From a virus: a DNA stretch of 23,293 nt. This document shows, piece after piece, positions 1 through 7,791 of the stretch. The stretch spans positions 1 to 23,293 of the IMG/VR virus record IMGVR_UViG_3300023179_000530. One strand, written 5' to 3'. The position numbers and the translations under genes were made by a program. The notes under the pieces were generated by a model, which was given only the letters and a program-made list of their open reading frames with translations, searched no databases and had not been told where the DNA came from. Every line of letters begins with the position of its first letter. The first letter of the stretch is position 1.

Positions 1-1
1 G

Positions 2-748
2 AGCGACGTTATTAACAACGTTGAAGATCAGTTCATTGAGCAAGTAAATGAATTTGTAACTCCAGAACCTAAAACAGAGGCTTTTGACAAGTCTTATACG
101 GAAGAGGATCTTCGTAAGGTTCGTGAACAGGAAAAATCAAAACTTTACCCTCAAATTGAAAAACTAAAAGAAGAACTTGATCTCATTAAAAAAGAAAAAG
201 AAGCCGAACAAGAAAGACTAGCAGCTATAGAAGCTGAAAAAGCTGAACAAGCTAAGAAGAAGCAAGAAGAGGAAATTGACGTTCGCGATCTACTTTCGAT
301 CAAAGAACAAGAATTTGCATCTCAGCTTCAAGCAGAACGTGAAGAACGCGAAAAGGCATTTGCACTCTTAGAGGCGGAACGTCGATTTGGCGAACTTCAG
401 AACTACCGTTCTTCTCGCATTGAGCAAGAACGAGACAACATCATTCCTGAACTAATCGATTTAGTTACTGGTGAGACACCAGATGAAATTGAATCGAGTA
501 TTGCAGGACTTAAGGAACGTTCATCACGTATCCTTGAATCAGCGCAACAGGCGTTATCGTCTGCACGGCGTGAAATGACAGGGAGCCGCGTAACGGTTCC
601 CGCATCAGGACCCCTGGACACTAATTCGGAAAACCAATCGTTTACGGCAGAGCAAATTGCCTCCATGTCGATGAGCGAATTCGCTAAAAACCGTGCGAGA
701 CTGCTTGGTCAAGCAGCCTCAGAACGCGGACAGGGTCTATTTAGCTAG
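2..748 (+). CDS. Capsid scaffolding protein, 5' end missing
   Basis: The reading frame is open from base 2 to a TAG at 746-748 and gives 248 residues; the start lies upstream of the window. The first two thirds are a long charged helix rich in Glu, Lys and Gln (about residues 30-135), as expected for a coiled-coil scaffold. The C-terminus contains SFTAEQIASMSMSEFAKNRARLLGQ, a basic helical tail of the kind that docks onto the capsid protein. Its position directly before the major capsid gene, 48 bases away, is the classic scaffold position. Scaffold acts inside the prohead and leaves before DNA packaging. A protease or other domain could lie in the missing N-terminus. The role is inferred from composition, tail motif and synteny; no catalytic motif is visible. 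Confidence 0.8.
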   Translation, partial: SDVINNVEDQFIEQVNEFVTPEPKTEAFDKSYTEEDLRKVREQEKSKLYPQIEKLKEELDLIKKEKEAEQERLAAIEAEKAEQAKKKQEEEIDVRDLLSIKEQEFASQLQAEREEREKAFALLEAERRFGELQNYRSSRIEQERDNIIPELIDLVTGETPDEIESSIAGLKERSSRILESAQQALSSARREMTGSRVTVPASGPLDTNSENQSFTAEQIASMSMSEFAKNRARLLGQAASERGQGLFS

Positions 749-796
749 AAATAGCAAAATCCCACTCAATTATTCTACTTTAAGGAGTAAGACGAC

Positions 797-1882
797 ATGG
801 CAGCAGCCATTACCGGTACCGGCAATCTCGCCGCATCCCCAACAGCGTACTCTGGTGCTAACAGCCAGCTGACGCAATCAATCCAGACAATCTGGTCAAA
901 GGAAATCCTTTTCCAGTCAATGCCGATTCTTCGCTTTGAGCAGTTCGCTGTAAAGAAGACCGAACTTGGTGTTGCTCCTGGTCTCCAGATCAACTTCATG
1001 CGTTACAACAACCTCGGCAGTGCAGCGCCACTTGTTGAAGGCGTTCGCATGTCAACTAACGCACTAACCGCACAGCAGTTCTCAATCACTGTTGCTGAGC
1101 ACGGTTACGGCATTGCAGTTTCAGAGCTTCTTCTGAATGCATCATTTGATGACGTTATGGCTTCTGCTTCACGTCTTCTTGGTCGTAACATGGCTCTGTA
1201 CCTTGATGGACAGTCACGCGATACCCTTATGGCAGCTTCTTCAGCTATCTACGGTGAAGACGTCTCAGGCATCGCAGGCACCACTAACTGGTACGGCTAC
1301 GGCACTCAGGTTGATACAACGCAGGCTAACAAGCGTGCACAGATGACAGGTAAGTTCTACATGAGTCCTCACACTGTTAAGGACGCTGTAGAAACCCTTG
1401 CAACCAAGAACATCCCAAGATTGGGCGAAACTTACGTTGCATTCGTTCATCCTCACCAGAGCCGTCGTCTACGCGACAATCCTGAATTCATCGAAGTAAC
1501 GAAGTACGCCGCTCCAGGTAACTTCATGCTTGGTGAAATCGGTCGTTTGTACGACACCGTATTCATCGAAACAACTCAGGTTGTTAAGACTCCAGGCGGT
1601 GCTGGTTCAGGTTACACTACTGATTCAGCAACTGTTCCAACCGGTTACTCAACCGGCGGTGGTTACATCACACCAACAACCACAAAGGGTGACGGCGCTA
1701 GCGATCGTTACACCGCTATTGTTATTGGTGACAACGCATTCGGTCACGCTATCTCACTTCCTGTGGAATTGCGTGATGGTGGTATCCTAGACTTCGGTCG
1801 TGAGCATGCACTTGCATGGTACTCGATCTACGGTTTGGGACTAATCACCGATCAGTCAGTTGTTCTTGTAGAGACCAACTAA
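797..1882 (+). CDS. Major capsid protein (HK97-fold, N4-gp56-like)
   Basis: The 361-residue product starts at an ATG with AAGGAG at 782-787, nine bases upstream. The length is right for an HK97-fold shell protein. N-terminal sequence SQLTQSIQTIWSKEILFQSM followed by LRFEQFAVKKTELGVAPGLQINFMRYNNL resembles the N4-gp56 family of coat proteins, with an N-arm and then a beta-rich E-loop region. LGRNMALYLDGQSRDTL suits the spine helix. Residues about 265-305 are a Gly/Thr-rich loop that may be surface exposed. The gene sits between scaffold and a small capsid-associated gene and is followed by a strong hairpin. It prefers C-ending codons (AAC for Asn, TTC for Phe), unlike the T/A-ending fibre genes, which fits very high expression. 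The family name rests on recalled similarity. Confidence 0.92.
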   Translation: MAAAITGTGNLAASPTAYSGANSQLTQSIQTIWSKEILFQSMPILRFEQFAVKKTELGVAPGLQINFMRYNNLGSAAPLVEGVRMSTNALTAQQFSITVAEHGYGIAVSELLLNASFDDVMASASRLLGRNMALYLDGQSRDTLMAASSAIYGEDVSGIAGTTNWYGYGTQVDTTQANKRAQMTGKFYMSPHTVKDAVETLATKNIPRLGETYVAFVHPHQSRRLRDNPEFIEVTKYAAPGNFMLGEIGRLYDTVFIETTQVVKTPGGAGSGYTTDSATVPTGYSTGGGYITPTTTKGDGASDRYTAIVIGDNAFGHAISLPVELRDGGILDFGREHALAWYSIYGLGLITDQSVVLVETN

Positions 1883-1893
1883 CAAACTTGTTG

Positions 1894-1924
1894 GGTGGGG
1901 GCCAGCTTCGGCTGGCCGCCCACC
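1894..1924 (+). terminator. Stable hairpin with TTCG tetraloop after the capsid gene
   Basis: The left arm 1894-1906 (GGTGGGGGCCAGC) pairs with 1911-1924 (GCTGGCCGCCCACC) in 13 base pairs, with one bulged G at 1918 and a C(TTCG)G loop at 1907-1910, one of the most stable RNA tetraloops. It lies 11 bases after the capsid stop. There is no T-run downstream (the next bases are TGATCTTAC), so it is not a complete intrinsic terminator. It may cause partial termination or protect the 3' end of the abundant capsid message. The hairpin is directly seen; its function is inferred. Confidence 0.75.
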
Positions 1925-1970
1925 TGATCTTACACTACAAATATCGAGATATTCATTAGGAGAATACATA

Positions 1971-2339
1971 ATGGCTACCAAAGCTAAGCACGGTGACGTA
2001 ACAGGCCGTCAAAGAGAAGAACTAATCAAGGAGCAGGCTGCAGAGCAGGTTCGTCGATCAGATGAACTAACAATGGCTTCCGCTAAAGAAGCTGCTCGCC
2101 TTGAGACTGAAGTTGTAGACTTAACCCAGCCAGATTCACCCACAGTAATTGATGAGGTTGAAGATCTAGGCGTGGCTTTAGCAAACGACTCAGTTATTGT
2201 CCGCGTTGCTGAAGACATCGACATGATGACAATCGGTGCCGGAAATCACTACAGTTTTAGAGCTGGACAGAAGTACAAAGTAAGCCCAGGTGTTTACGAA
2301 CATCTTAAAGAAAAAGGTCTTTTGTACGACCGTATGTAA
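1971..2339 (+). CDS. Small capsid-associated protein after the capsid gene, function unknown
   Basis: The 122-residue product starts at an ATG with AGGAG at 1958-1962, eight bases upstream. The N-terminal half is Lys/Glu/Arg-rich and looks helical or disordered (KHGDVTGRQREELIKEQAAEQVRR), followed by an acidic linker. The C-terminal 50 residues look like a compact beta domain (VIVRVAEDIDMMTIGAGNHYSFRAGQKYKVSPGVYEHLKEKGLLY). From memory, this kind of C-terminus is common in the small gene right after the capsid gene in actinobacterial phages, where it is usually left as hypothetical or head protein. A capsid decoration or head-completion role is inferred from position. It is the last gene before a strong terminator, so it closes the head transcription unit. 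Confidence 0.7.
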   Translation: MATKAKHGDVTGRQREELIKEQAAEQVRRSDELTMASAKEAARLETEVVDLTQPDSPTVIDEVEDLGVALANDSVIVRVAEDIDMMTIGAGNHYSFRAGQKYKVSPGVYEHLKEKGLLYDRM

Positions 2340-2355
2340 CGGCTCTTATTAGACT

Positions 2356-2399
2356 GCTCGCGCCTATGACCGCCCTCCCGTAGGCGCGAGCTCCTTTTT
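2356..2399 (+). terminator. Rho-independent terminator
   Basis: A perfect 11-base-pair stem pairs 2356-2366 (GCTCGCGCCTA) with 2381-2391 (TAGGCGCGAGC), with a 14-base loop, and is followed by TCCTTTTTA ending in five T at 2395-2399. This is a textbook intrinsic terminator on the + strand, 16 bases after the stop of the 122-aa gene. It separates the head genes from the neck and fibre genes. Bases 2401-2464 after it are AT-rich and contain GATAAT at 2425-2430, which could be a -10 box, but no convincing -35 box is visible, so I do not call a promoter. Confidence 0.92.
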
Positions 2400-2464
2400 A
2401 TACAGATTAATAGCGAAAAAGCAGAGATAATAGTAATTGCTCAGCGCTAACAAAGGATGTTTAA

Positions 2465-3547
2465 GTGGCCAGTATTTCAACACTATCTAATAGTTTACGG
2501 TCTGAGATTTCTGATATTGGTAAAACTTTTGTTGATACTTTTATTGGTGATGGCGCTACTAAGATTTTTCAATTAAATTACTACCCCGTTAACGGTACCG
2601 GCCTTGTAGTTAAGGTAGGGAATACCGACGTCTCCAGTACTTCCACTATTGAAGAACATACGGGAAAATTAACCCTTGCTTCTGCCCCTGCGGCAAATGC
2701 CATAGTTAGCGTTGGCGGCACATATTATCGTTACTTTACTGATGCTGAGATCCAAAACTATATAAATATAGCCTTTGCTCAGCACGCCAATACCGAAGTA
2801 AATCCTTACGGTACAAAGACTACAATTGCTAACCTTCCTACGGTTGAAGAATACCCCGTAGTTGTTCTTGCTTCAACCTTAGCTTTGTTTACGTTGGCAA
2901 CGGATTCTGCATATGATATTGACATCCAAGCCCCTGACGGCGTTAATATCCCAAGATCTGAGCGTTATCGCCAGCTCATGGACATTATTGCAACCCGTAA
3001 AGAACAGTACCGAGAACTATGTACTCTTCTTAATATTGGCCTTCATCGCATTGAGGTTGCTACTCTTCGTCGAATTTCTCCGCGTACAAACCGGTATGTA
3101 CCTGTTTACAAGCCTCAGGAATTGGACGACTCAAGCTTCCCACAAAGGCTACATGTCCCTATTCCTACGTATATGGATCAGACAGTAAGCAACGTCATTA
3201 GTTACGATATATTGATGTACCAGGAAGATTCATATGTCTTTACTGTGGACTTCCCTTACAGCCTAACCGGATACAATTTATTAGCTCAGATCCGGGCATA
3301 TGCAGGTGCAGATCTTGTACTAGCCACATTTAATATCGATGTAATTGACGCTGCAAACGGTAAAGCTACTCTTTCTTTAACTAGTGATCAAACAAGAAGC
3401 CTTCCTCAAAGATCAATTTGGGATCTTCAGGTTACTTCTACAACAGACCCTACGTGGCAGCACACTTACATTAAAGGCACGGTAATTGTTGAACGTCAGG
3501 TAACTACCACTAATCGTGAGCCTTATGCTTCAGGATGGATGGGCTAA
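2465..3547 (+). CDS. Putative head-tail adaptor/neck protein with C-terminal beta domain
   Basis: The 360-residue product starts at GTG 2465, with AAAGGA at 2452-2457, seven bases upstream. Two parts are visible. Residues about 25-90 look like a small beta domain (IFQLNYYPVNGTGLVVKVGNTDVS). Residues about 95-210 are helical and carry YFTDAEIQNYINIAFAQH, then PRSERYRQLMDIIATRKEQYRELC, the type of helical core seen in connector and adaptor proteins. After about residue 240 a second beta domain begins (YVFTVDFPYSLTGYNLLAQIRAY, later IWDLQVTS), which recalls small Ig-like or BppU-like modules of virion proteins. It is the first gene after the terminator and overlaps the next start in a TAATG junction. 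An adaptor role is recalled from actinobacterial phage synteny; a fibre-anchoring role is an alternative, because fibre genes follow at once. Confidence 0.6.
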   Translation: MASISTLSNSLRSEISDIGKTFVDTFIGDGATKIFQLNYYPVNGTGLVVKVGNTDVSSTSTIEEHTGKLTLASAPAANAIVSVGGTYYRYFTDAEIQNYINIAFAQHANTEVNPYGTKTTIANLPTVEEYPVVVLASTLALFTLATDSAYDIDIQAPDGVNIPRSERYRQLMDIIATRKEQYRELCTLLNIGLHRIEVATLRRISPRTNRYVPVYKPQELDDSSFPQRLHVPIPTYMDQTVSNVISYDILMYQEDSYVFTVDFPYSLTGYNLLAQIRAYAGADLVLATFNIDVIDAANGKATLSLTSDQTRSLPQRSIWDLQVTSTTDPTWQHTYIKGTVIVERQVTTTNREPYASGWMG

Positions 3548-4878
3548 TGGATGAAATTATAATCATTCCCCCAGCAGCTGATGAGCTAACGATTGGATTA
3601 GGGCAAGGCGGCTCTATGGGGCCGTCTGGAATTATTAATGTTAATAGTCCTATTGTTAACACTGGTAGTTTAACTTCTGCAGTATTAAGCTTAAATTCTT
3701 CTAGCGCCAATACACAGAACTATGTGGTCCAACGAGATTCTTCAGGAAACTTTTCTGCAGGCGTTATTACTGCAAGTCTGGCTGGAAATGCTACAACGGC
3801 GTCGCAATTGTATACTTCACGCAATATAAATGGAGTTCCATTTAATGGAACTGCCGATATTACAATTTTTGCCGTACCTTCCTCTCACGGCGGAACTCAC
3901 GTTCTGGGGTCTACTGACGTTACCTATATAGATGCTGGACAAATAACTGCGGGAGTTCTTGGGGTTACTCGAGGCGGTACGGGGACTACTACATCAACTG
4001 GCACTGGGTCTAATGTACTAAGCGACTCTCCCACGTTTACCGGCACTCTTGCACTGCCCTCTACTACATCTGTTGGGACTACAACTTCTGCAGAACTTGG
4101 GTATGTGCACGGCGTAACCTCTGCTATTCAAACTCAGATTGATTCTAAAATTGCTAAAACTGGCGGTACATTTACTGGAGCAGTCACCATTAGCGATGCT
4201 ACTCAATCAACTAGCTACAGCACTGGCTCCCTAATTCTTTCTGGCGGTCTTGGAGTTGCCAAAAACTTATATGTTCAAGGTAATGTAGACATTACTGGAA
4301 ACATTAATATTAATGGTCAGATTACTGGTAGCTTGACCCAAATTGATGTAACTAACTTAAATGTTACTGACTCTCTAATTTATTTAGGCAGCGGTAATCT
4401 TACTTCTGATTCTATTGACATTGGGTTTTACGGTGCTTACCGCCCTGCTGGTGATACTAGTGGCCATAAACATACTGGCCTTATTCGCGACCATAATGAC
4501 AGCGGTATATGGAAACTTGTGTCTGGGGGTCCTGAATCTGACTCAAATGATGTTGATTTTGGTACTAATGACGCCAATGTTAATTTTGATCAATTAAAAC
4601 TAAGATCATTCATAGTTACAGACCCAGGCACTACACGCACAAATTTAGGACTAACTATTGGCACTGATGTACAGGCTTATAGTGCTGCTTTACAGGGCAT
4701 TAGTGCTCTAGGTAATGGTACTGGGGTACTAAAAAATGCAGCAGGTACTTGGTCATATGACACAAATATTTACGATACAATTGTATCTGCTACTGCACCC
4801 TCTACAACAGATAATGTTTTTTGGGTTGACACTGCTAGCACCAATACCATTGCAGCTATATTTGGAGGCACACCATGA
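3547..4878 (+). CDS. Fibre-like virion protein 1
   Basis: The start at ATG 3547 shares its A with the TAA of the previous gene and has AGGA at 3532-3535 upstream. An in-frame ATG at 3535 would add four residues but has no SD. The product is 443 residues, rich in Thr, Ser, Gly and Asn with almost no Cys. Motifs typical of environmental phage fibres are clear: SPTFTGTLALPST, TGGTFTGAVTISDATQSTSYSTGSLILSGGLGVAKNLYVQGNVDITGNI, then LNVTDSLIYLGSGN and an HKHTGLIRDHNDSGIWKL block. These recall trimeric beta-helical shafts of marine phage structural proteins. It starts a run of four fibre-type genes coupled by overlapping stop and start codons. Whether it belongs to tail or head fibres cannot be told from sequence. 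Confidence 0.8.
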   Translation: MDEIIIIPPAADELTIGLGQGGSMGPSGIINVNSPIVNTGSLTSAVLSLNSSSANTQNYVVQRDSSGNFSAGVITASLAGNATTASQLYTSRNINGVPFNGTADITIFAVPSSHGGTHVLGSTDVTYIDAGQITAGVLGVTRGGTGTTTSTGTGSNVLSDSPTFTGTLALPSTTSVGTTTSAELGYVHGVTSAIQTQIDSKIAKTGGTFTGAVTISDATQSTSYSTGSLILSGGLGVAKNLYVQGNVDITGNININGQITGSLTQIDVTNLNVTDSLIYLGSGNLTSDSIDIGFYGAYRPAGDTSGHKHTGLIRDHNDSGIWKLVSGGPESDSNDVDFGTNDANVNFDQLKLRSFIVTDPGTTRTNLGLTIGTDVQAYSAALQGISALGNGTGVLKNAAGTWSYDTNIYDTIVSATAPSTTDNVFWVDTASTNTIAAIFGGTP

Positions 4879-5966
4879 GTTCTTTAAAATATTGGGATGG
4901 TACTCAATGGGTTTCCGTATCTGTGGATTCCTCTAACTACACAACAACTGTTCAGTCAAACTTAACTGCGCATACCTCCCTAACTAATGCTGTTCATGGT
5001 TCAACCTCTAGTGCTACACCTAACAGACTTGTTCAAAGAGATGGTACTGGCGGCGCACAATTTGGCGGAACATTGACTGCTTCAGCTCTTACAGTCACTG
5101 GCGGAGCAACTATAATCTCAGGACTTACCCTTAGCTCTGGAAATTTGTCAGTTAGTACTGGAACAATTAGTGCTAGTTCAAGTATTACCAGTTCTGGAGG
5201 ATCTTTAGTTAGTGGATCTGGCTCAGGCGTTCAAGGAGGACTGAATCTTTATTCTTCCTCCACCGGCTCCAGTAGTATATTAAGATCACAAAACACGAGT
5301 TTTGCAAATACTACTAACTATTTGCCTACAAATGCTTCGGGTGAATTAATGCTAGCAAGCGGAGCTAATGCCACCGCTTCTCCAAACTATTTAAATAGTT
5401 TTTACAATATTCTTACTTCTGATAAAGTTTTTTATGGCCCCAGCTCACCAACTATTTCAAGTTATGGAAGTATATTTGGATCTGTCACTTTATCGGCAGG
5501 TACTTATTTTGTAGATGGTACTTTATATTGGCAAGTCACTTGCACAAGTGGTAGTTTTACTGCAAGCACCAGTGCCTATTTATACTCTGCATCATCCCCT
5601 ACCGGTATAGCAATAAACTATAGTACTACCTCTAGTAGTGTTAACCCACCATCTTCACTAAATGGAGCTAGTAATATAACTGGCTTAATAACTGCGGCAA
5701 GTACTGCACCTAATGCCAACACTGGTGGTTATGCGGCTTCTTTTACTGGTAGTAATACTATAACTGTAGGTGCAGCATCTTCCTCTTATGTATCAAGTCC
5801 TATTTCCGGTGTAATAACTATTCCTTCCGGAGGCGGTTCAATCGGTATTATAACAACTGCTACATCTAGTACTGGCAGTTTGGTTACATATCATAGAGCA
5901 CTTACCGGTAGTTATTTAAGAGTAACCCCGATTACAACACTTCCAACTAAGGGTACGTGGACATAA
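4875..5966 (+). CDS. Fibre-like virion protein 2
   Basis: The ATG at 4875 overlaps the TGA of the previous gene (ATGA), and GGAGG at 4864-4868 lies six bases upstream. The product has 363 residues. The N-terminus SSLKYWDGTQWVSVSVDSS resembles a small carbohydrate-binding or fibre-tip WDGTQW module. It is followed by HGSTSSATPNRLVQRDGTGGAQFGGTL, a repeat-type shaft motif shared in outline with the previous gene (YVVQRDSSGNFSAG). The remainder is Ser/Thr/Gly-rich beta sequence. A globular C-terminal domain of about 190 residues begins near VFYGPSSPTISSYGSIFG and ends with SYLRVTPITTLPTKGTW, an ending similar in style to fibre 3 (WFRIRAIGTDTVNYVGPW). This C-terminal head is a candidate receptor-binding domain. 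Assignment as a fibre is by composition, motifs and neighbours. Confidence 0.78.
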   Translation: MSSLKYWDGTQWVSVSVDSSNYTTTVQSNLTAHTSLTNAVHGSTSSATPNRLVQRDGTGGAQFGGTLTASALTVTGGATIISGLTLSSGNLSVSTGTISASSSITSSGGSLVSGSGSGVQGGLNLYSSSTGSSSILRSQNTSFANTTNYLPTNASGELMLASGANATASPNYLNSFYNILTSDKVFYGPSSPTISSYGSIFGSVTLSAGTYFVDGTLYWQVTCTSGSFTASTSAYLYSASSPTGIAINYSTTSSSVNPPSSLNGASNITGLITAASTAPNANTGGYAASFTGSNTITVGAASSSYVSSPISGVITIPSGGGSIGIITTATSSTGSLVTYHRALTGSYLRVTPITTLPTKGTWT

Positions 5967-7279
5967 TGGCAGTTCAAACATTAATACAGGTTAGACAAGG
6001 AACAACAGCACAATGGTCTGCCGCTAATCCAGCACTTTCTCCTGGAGAATTTGGCTATGATATTGACACTAAACTTTTAAAGATTGGTACTGGTGGCACC
6101 GTATGGTCTGATCTAGTAGCTATTGGTGCCGACGCTAGTCAATTAACTACTGGTACAACTGCCGTTGCCAGAGGTGGAACCGGCGTTAATACTTTTTCGT
6201 CAGGCGGTGTTTTATATTCTTTAGGAGGAACTACTCCAATAAGTACGTTAAGTTATTCAGCTACTCCAACGACTTCAAATAACCTAGTACTAACTGGTAC
6301 TAATGGTTTAATTACTGCAGGTACTGGCGGTTTTTCTACTTCTGGACCTATTAGTAGTGGTTCTATAACGGGATCATCTATAACTGTTGGATCAGGATCT
6401 GTTACTGCTCAGACTATAAATTTAAACCAAGGGTCTACACCGGCAATTAACATTAAAGCTGGGTCTGCTTCTTTTTCAACTACTTTGCAAGCAACTTCAA
6501 GTCTTGCTGCTGCTAATACTGTTAACTTGCCTACTGGAAATGGTACATTAGCTTTAACTGCATCCCCAACATTTACTGGAACGGTATACCTGCCAACTGG
6601 GACTGCTACGGCTGCTCCTTTAGATTTTAATTCTGGAATTCTTTTATCTACTCCTGTTTCTGGAGCAGTAGAGTATGACGGAAAAGTATTTTATGGAACT
6701 AATGCAACTGGCCGTGGCTACATACCGACAGAGCACTTTATTAGTTCTAACACTATTCACACTTTAGCGGGTAGTGCTACGATTACTCAGCCGTTGTTTT
6801 ATTCTGATAATGCAGGAGTTGGCGGTACTACTGGTGCGACTTTGCCAGTTCAAGGCGGAACCACATACTTTTTTGAATGTATGCTTTATTTAACAGGCAT
6901 GTCTACAACATCGGGTAACTTACTTTTTGACTTACTTAATAGCTTGCCTAGTTCAACTACCGCAGGAACTGCAAGCATAGGATCAATAGCCTATTTTACT
7001 ACCGGCTACGACGTAACTACTGTTACTACCGGTGGAGCTGCCGGCGCAAGTTTTAATACTACTGCTAAAAGTGCTGGTAGCATTTCTACCGCTAATACTG
7101 GAACTTCATACGCTGCATTGATTTCAGGCACTGTGCGGGTGTCAACATCAGGACTTATAGTTCCTTCCATTCAGTTGGTTAACGCCGCTACTACCCCAAT
7201 TGTACAACCTAATACTTGGTTTAGAATTAGGGCAATTGGAACAGATACTGTTAACTACGTAGGACCTTGGAGCGTATAA
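5966..7279 (+). CDS. Fibre-like virion protein 3 with MTD-type N-terminus
   Basis: The start is ATG 5966, sharing its A with the TAA of the previous gene; an in-frame GTG at 5957 is possible but less likely. The product has 437 residues. Residues 1-50 (TLIQVRQGTTAQWSAANPALSPGEFGYDIDTKLLKIGTGGTVWSDL) match the pattern of the major-tropism-determinant N-terminal fold found at the base of many fibres. A Gly/Thr/Ser shaft follows, with GGTGVNTFSSGGVLYSLGGTTP and SPTFTGTVYLPTGT motifs. From about residue 230 (VEYDGKVFYGTNATGRGYIPTEHF) a C-terminal domain runs to the end with LPVQGGTTYFFECMLYLTG and WFRIRAIGTDTV, a fibre-head type widespread in aquatic phage sequences as I recall them. Probable adhesin. 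The next short gene starts on its stop codon. Confidence 0.82.
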   Translation: MAVQTLIQVRQGTTAQWSAANPALSPGEFGYDIDTKLLKIGTGGTVWSDLVAIGADASQLTTGTTAVARGGTGVNTFSSGGVLYSLGGTTPISTLSYSATPTTSNNLVLTGTNGLITAGTGGFSTSGPISSGSITGSSITVGSGSVTAQTINLNQGSTPAINIKAGSASFSTTLQATSSLAAANTVNLPTGNGTLALTASPTFTGTVYLPTGTATAAPLDFNSGILLSTPVSGAVEYDGKVFYGTNATGRGYIPTEHFISSNTIHTLAGSATITQPLFYSDNAGVGGTTGATLPVQGGTTYFFECMLYLTGMSTTSGNLLFDLLNSLPSSTTAGTASIGSIAYFTTGYDVTTVTTGGAAGASFNTTAKSAGSISTANTGTSYAALISGTVRVSTSGLIVPSIQLVNAATTPIVQPNTWFRIRAIGTDTVNYVGPWSV

Positions 7280-7398
7280 TGAGTAAGAACCCTAATTGTA
7301 GATCAGGATGCAAAACCCAGGATCATGAGTCCTATGGAGATTGCCTAAAAGACGCGTCTATTAGCATAGATAAGACAAGTCTCCAGGTTAAAGGCTGA
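7279..7398 (+). CDS. 39-aa Cys-containing small protein
   Basis: This ORF is short but well supported. Its ATG shares the A of the previous TAA (TAATG), GGAG at 7269-7272 sits six bases upstream, and it ends at TGA 7396-7398. The product begins MSKNPNCRSGCKTQDHESYG and has three cysteines, at residues 7, 11 and 22 (C-x3-C-x10-C), with a histidine at 16. The block CKTQDHESYGDCLK resembles short proteins I recall from structural regions of actinobacterial phages (CxTxDHxSYGxC), usually without assigned function. The Cys/His set could bind zinc or form a disulfide. It sits between two fibre genes, so a fibre-associated or assembly role is possible but unproven. Confidence 0.68.
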   Translation: MSKNPNCRSGCKTQDHESYGDCLKDASISIDKTSLQVKG

Positions 7399-7449
7399 CC
7401 CAAAAACTAAAAACCCTTACTATTTAAGAGAGAAGAAAGGCCCATATTA

Positions 7450-7791
7450 ATGGCTGCAACTACAATCTATAAGATTCTTGGACAGTATGCATCTAGTGGC
7501 ACTACTGCTAATGATATTTATACGGTAAGTACCGGTAAACAAGGACTAGTATCTACCATTACTGTTTGTAATACTACTGCCTCTGCTTTGACGTTTTCTA
7601 TTTCAGTAAGACCCGCAGCGGATAGTACTGTAGCAGCTAAGCACTATATTGTTAGCGGCGCCAGTGTTCCCGCAAATGGTACAATTTCCTACACTCTAGG
7701 AATTACAATGTCAGCCAGTGATAAAGTAAACGTTGCTGCTAGTGCTACAGGAGTTTCATTTAGCCTCTTTGGCACCGAAGTGAGTGCATAA
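7450..7791 (+). CDS. Small beta-rich virion protein in the fibre island
   Basis: The 113-residue product starts at ATG 7450 after AGAAAGG around 7434-7440. It looks like a single beta-sandwich domain: IYKILGQYASSGTTANDIYTVSTGKQGLVSTITVCNTTASALTFSISVRP, then VPANGTISYTLGITMSASDKVNVAASATGVSFSLFGTEVS. This pattern (an anchor, a corrected-to-standard-state term, then a terminal strand) is common in small phage proteins next to fibre genes, which may be fibre tips or capsid surface proteins. It ends in a TAATG overlap with the next and largest fibre gene, so the two are probably translated together. No catalytic motif or signal peptide is visible. The exact role is unknown. Confidence 0.72.
   Translation: MAATTIYKILGQYASSGTTANDIYTVSTGKQGLVSTITVCNTTASALTFSISVRPAADSTVAAKHYIVSGASVPANGTISYTLGITMSASDKVNVAASATGVSFSLFGTEVSA

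Noticed and set aside
744-755. Small hairpin GCTA-GAAA-TAGC over the scaffold stop, similar to the synthetic sgRNA tetraloop segment
   Set aside because: Only four base pairs (plus a weak AT extension). The likeness to guide-RNA scaffold is a short chance match with no Cas gene, repeat or spacer nearby.
2425-2430. Possible promoter -10 box GATAAT after the terminator
   Set aside because: No credible -35 box at the right distance, and AT-rich sequence gives such hexamers by chance.
2761-2770. TATAAATA motif like a T4 late promoter
   Set aside because: It lies inside a well-supported coding gene (YINIA codons), not before a start, and there is no sign that this phage uses T4-type late transcription.
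5957-5968. Upstream start GTG 5957 for fibre 3, and likewise ATG 3535, ATG 11208, TTG 15099 and 10245 for other genes
   Set aside because: In each case a later ATG has the better signal: a TAATG overlap with the previous stop, or a properly spaced SD.
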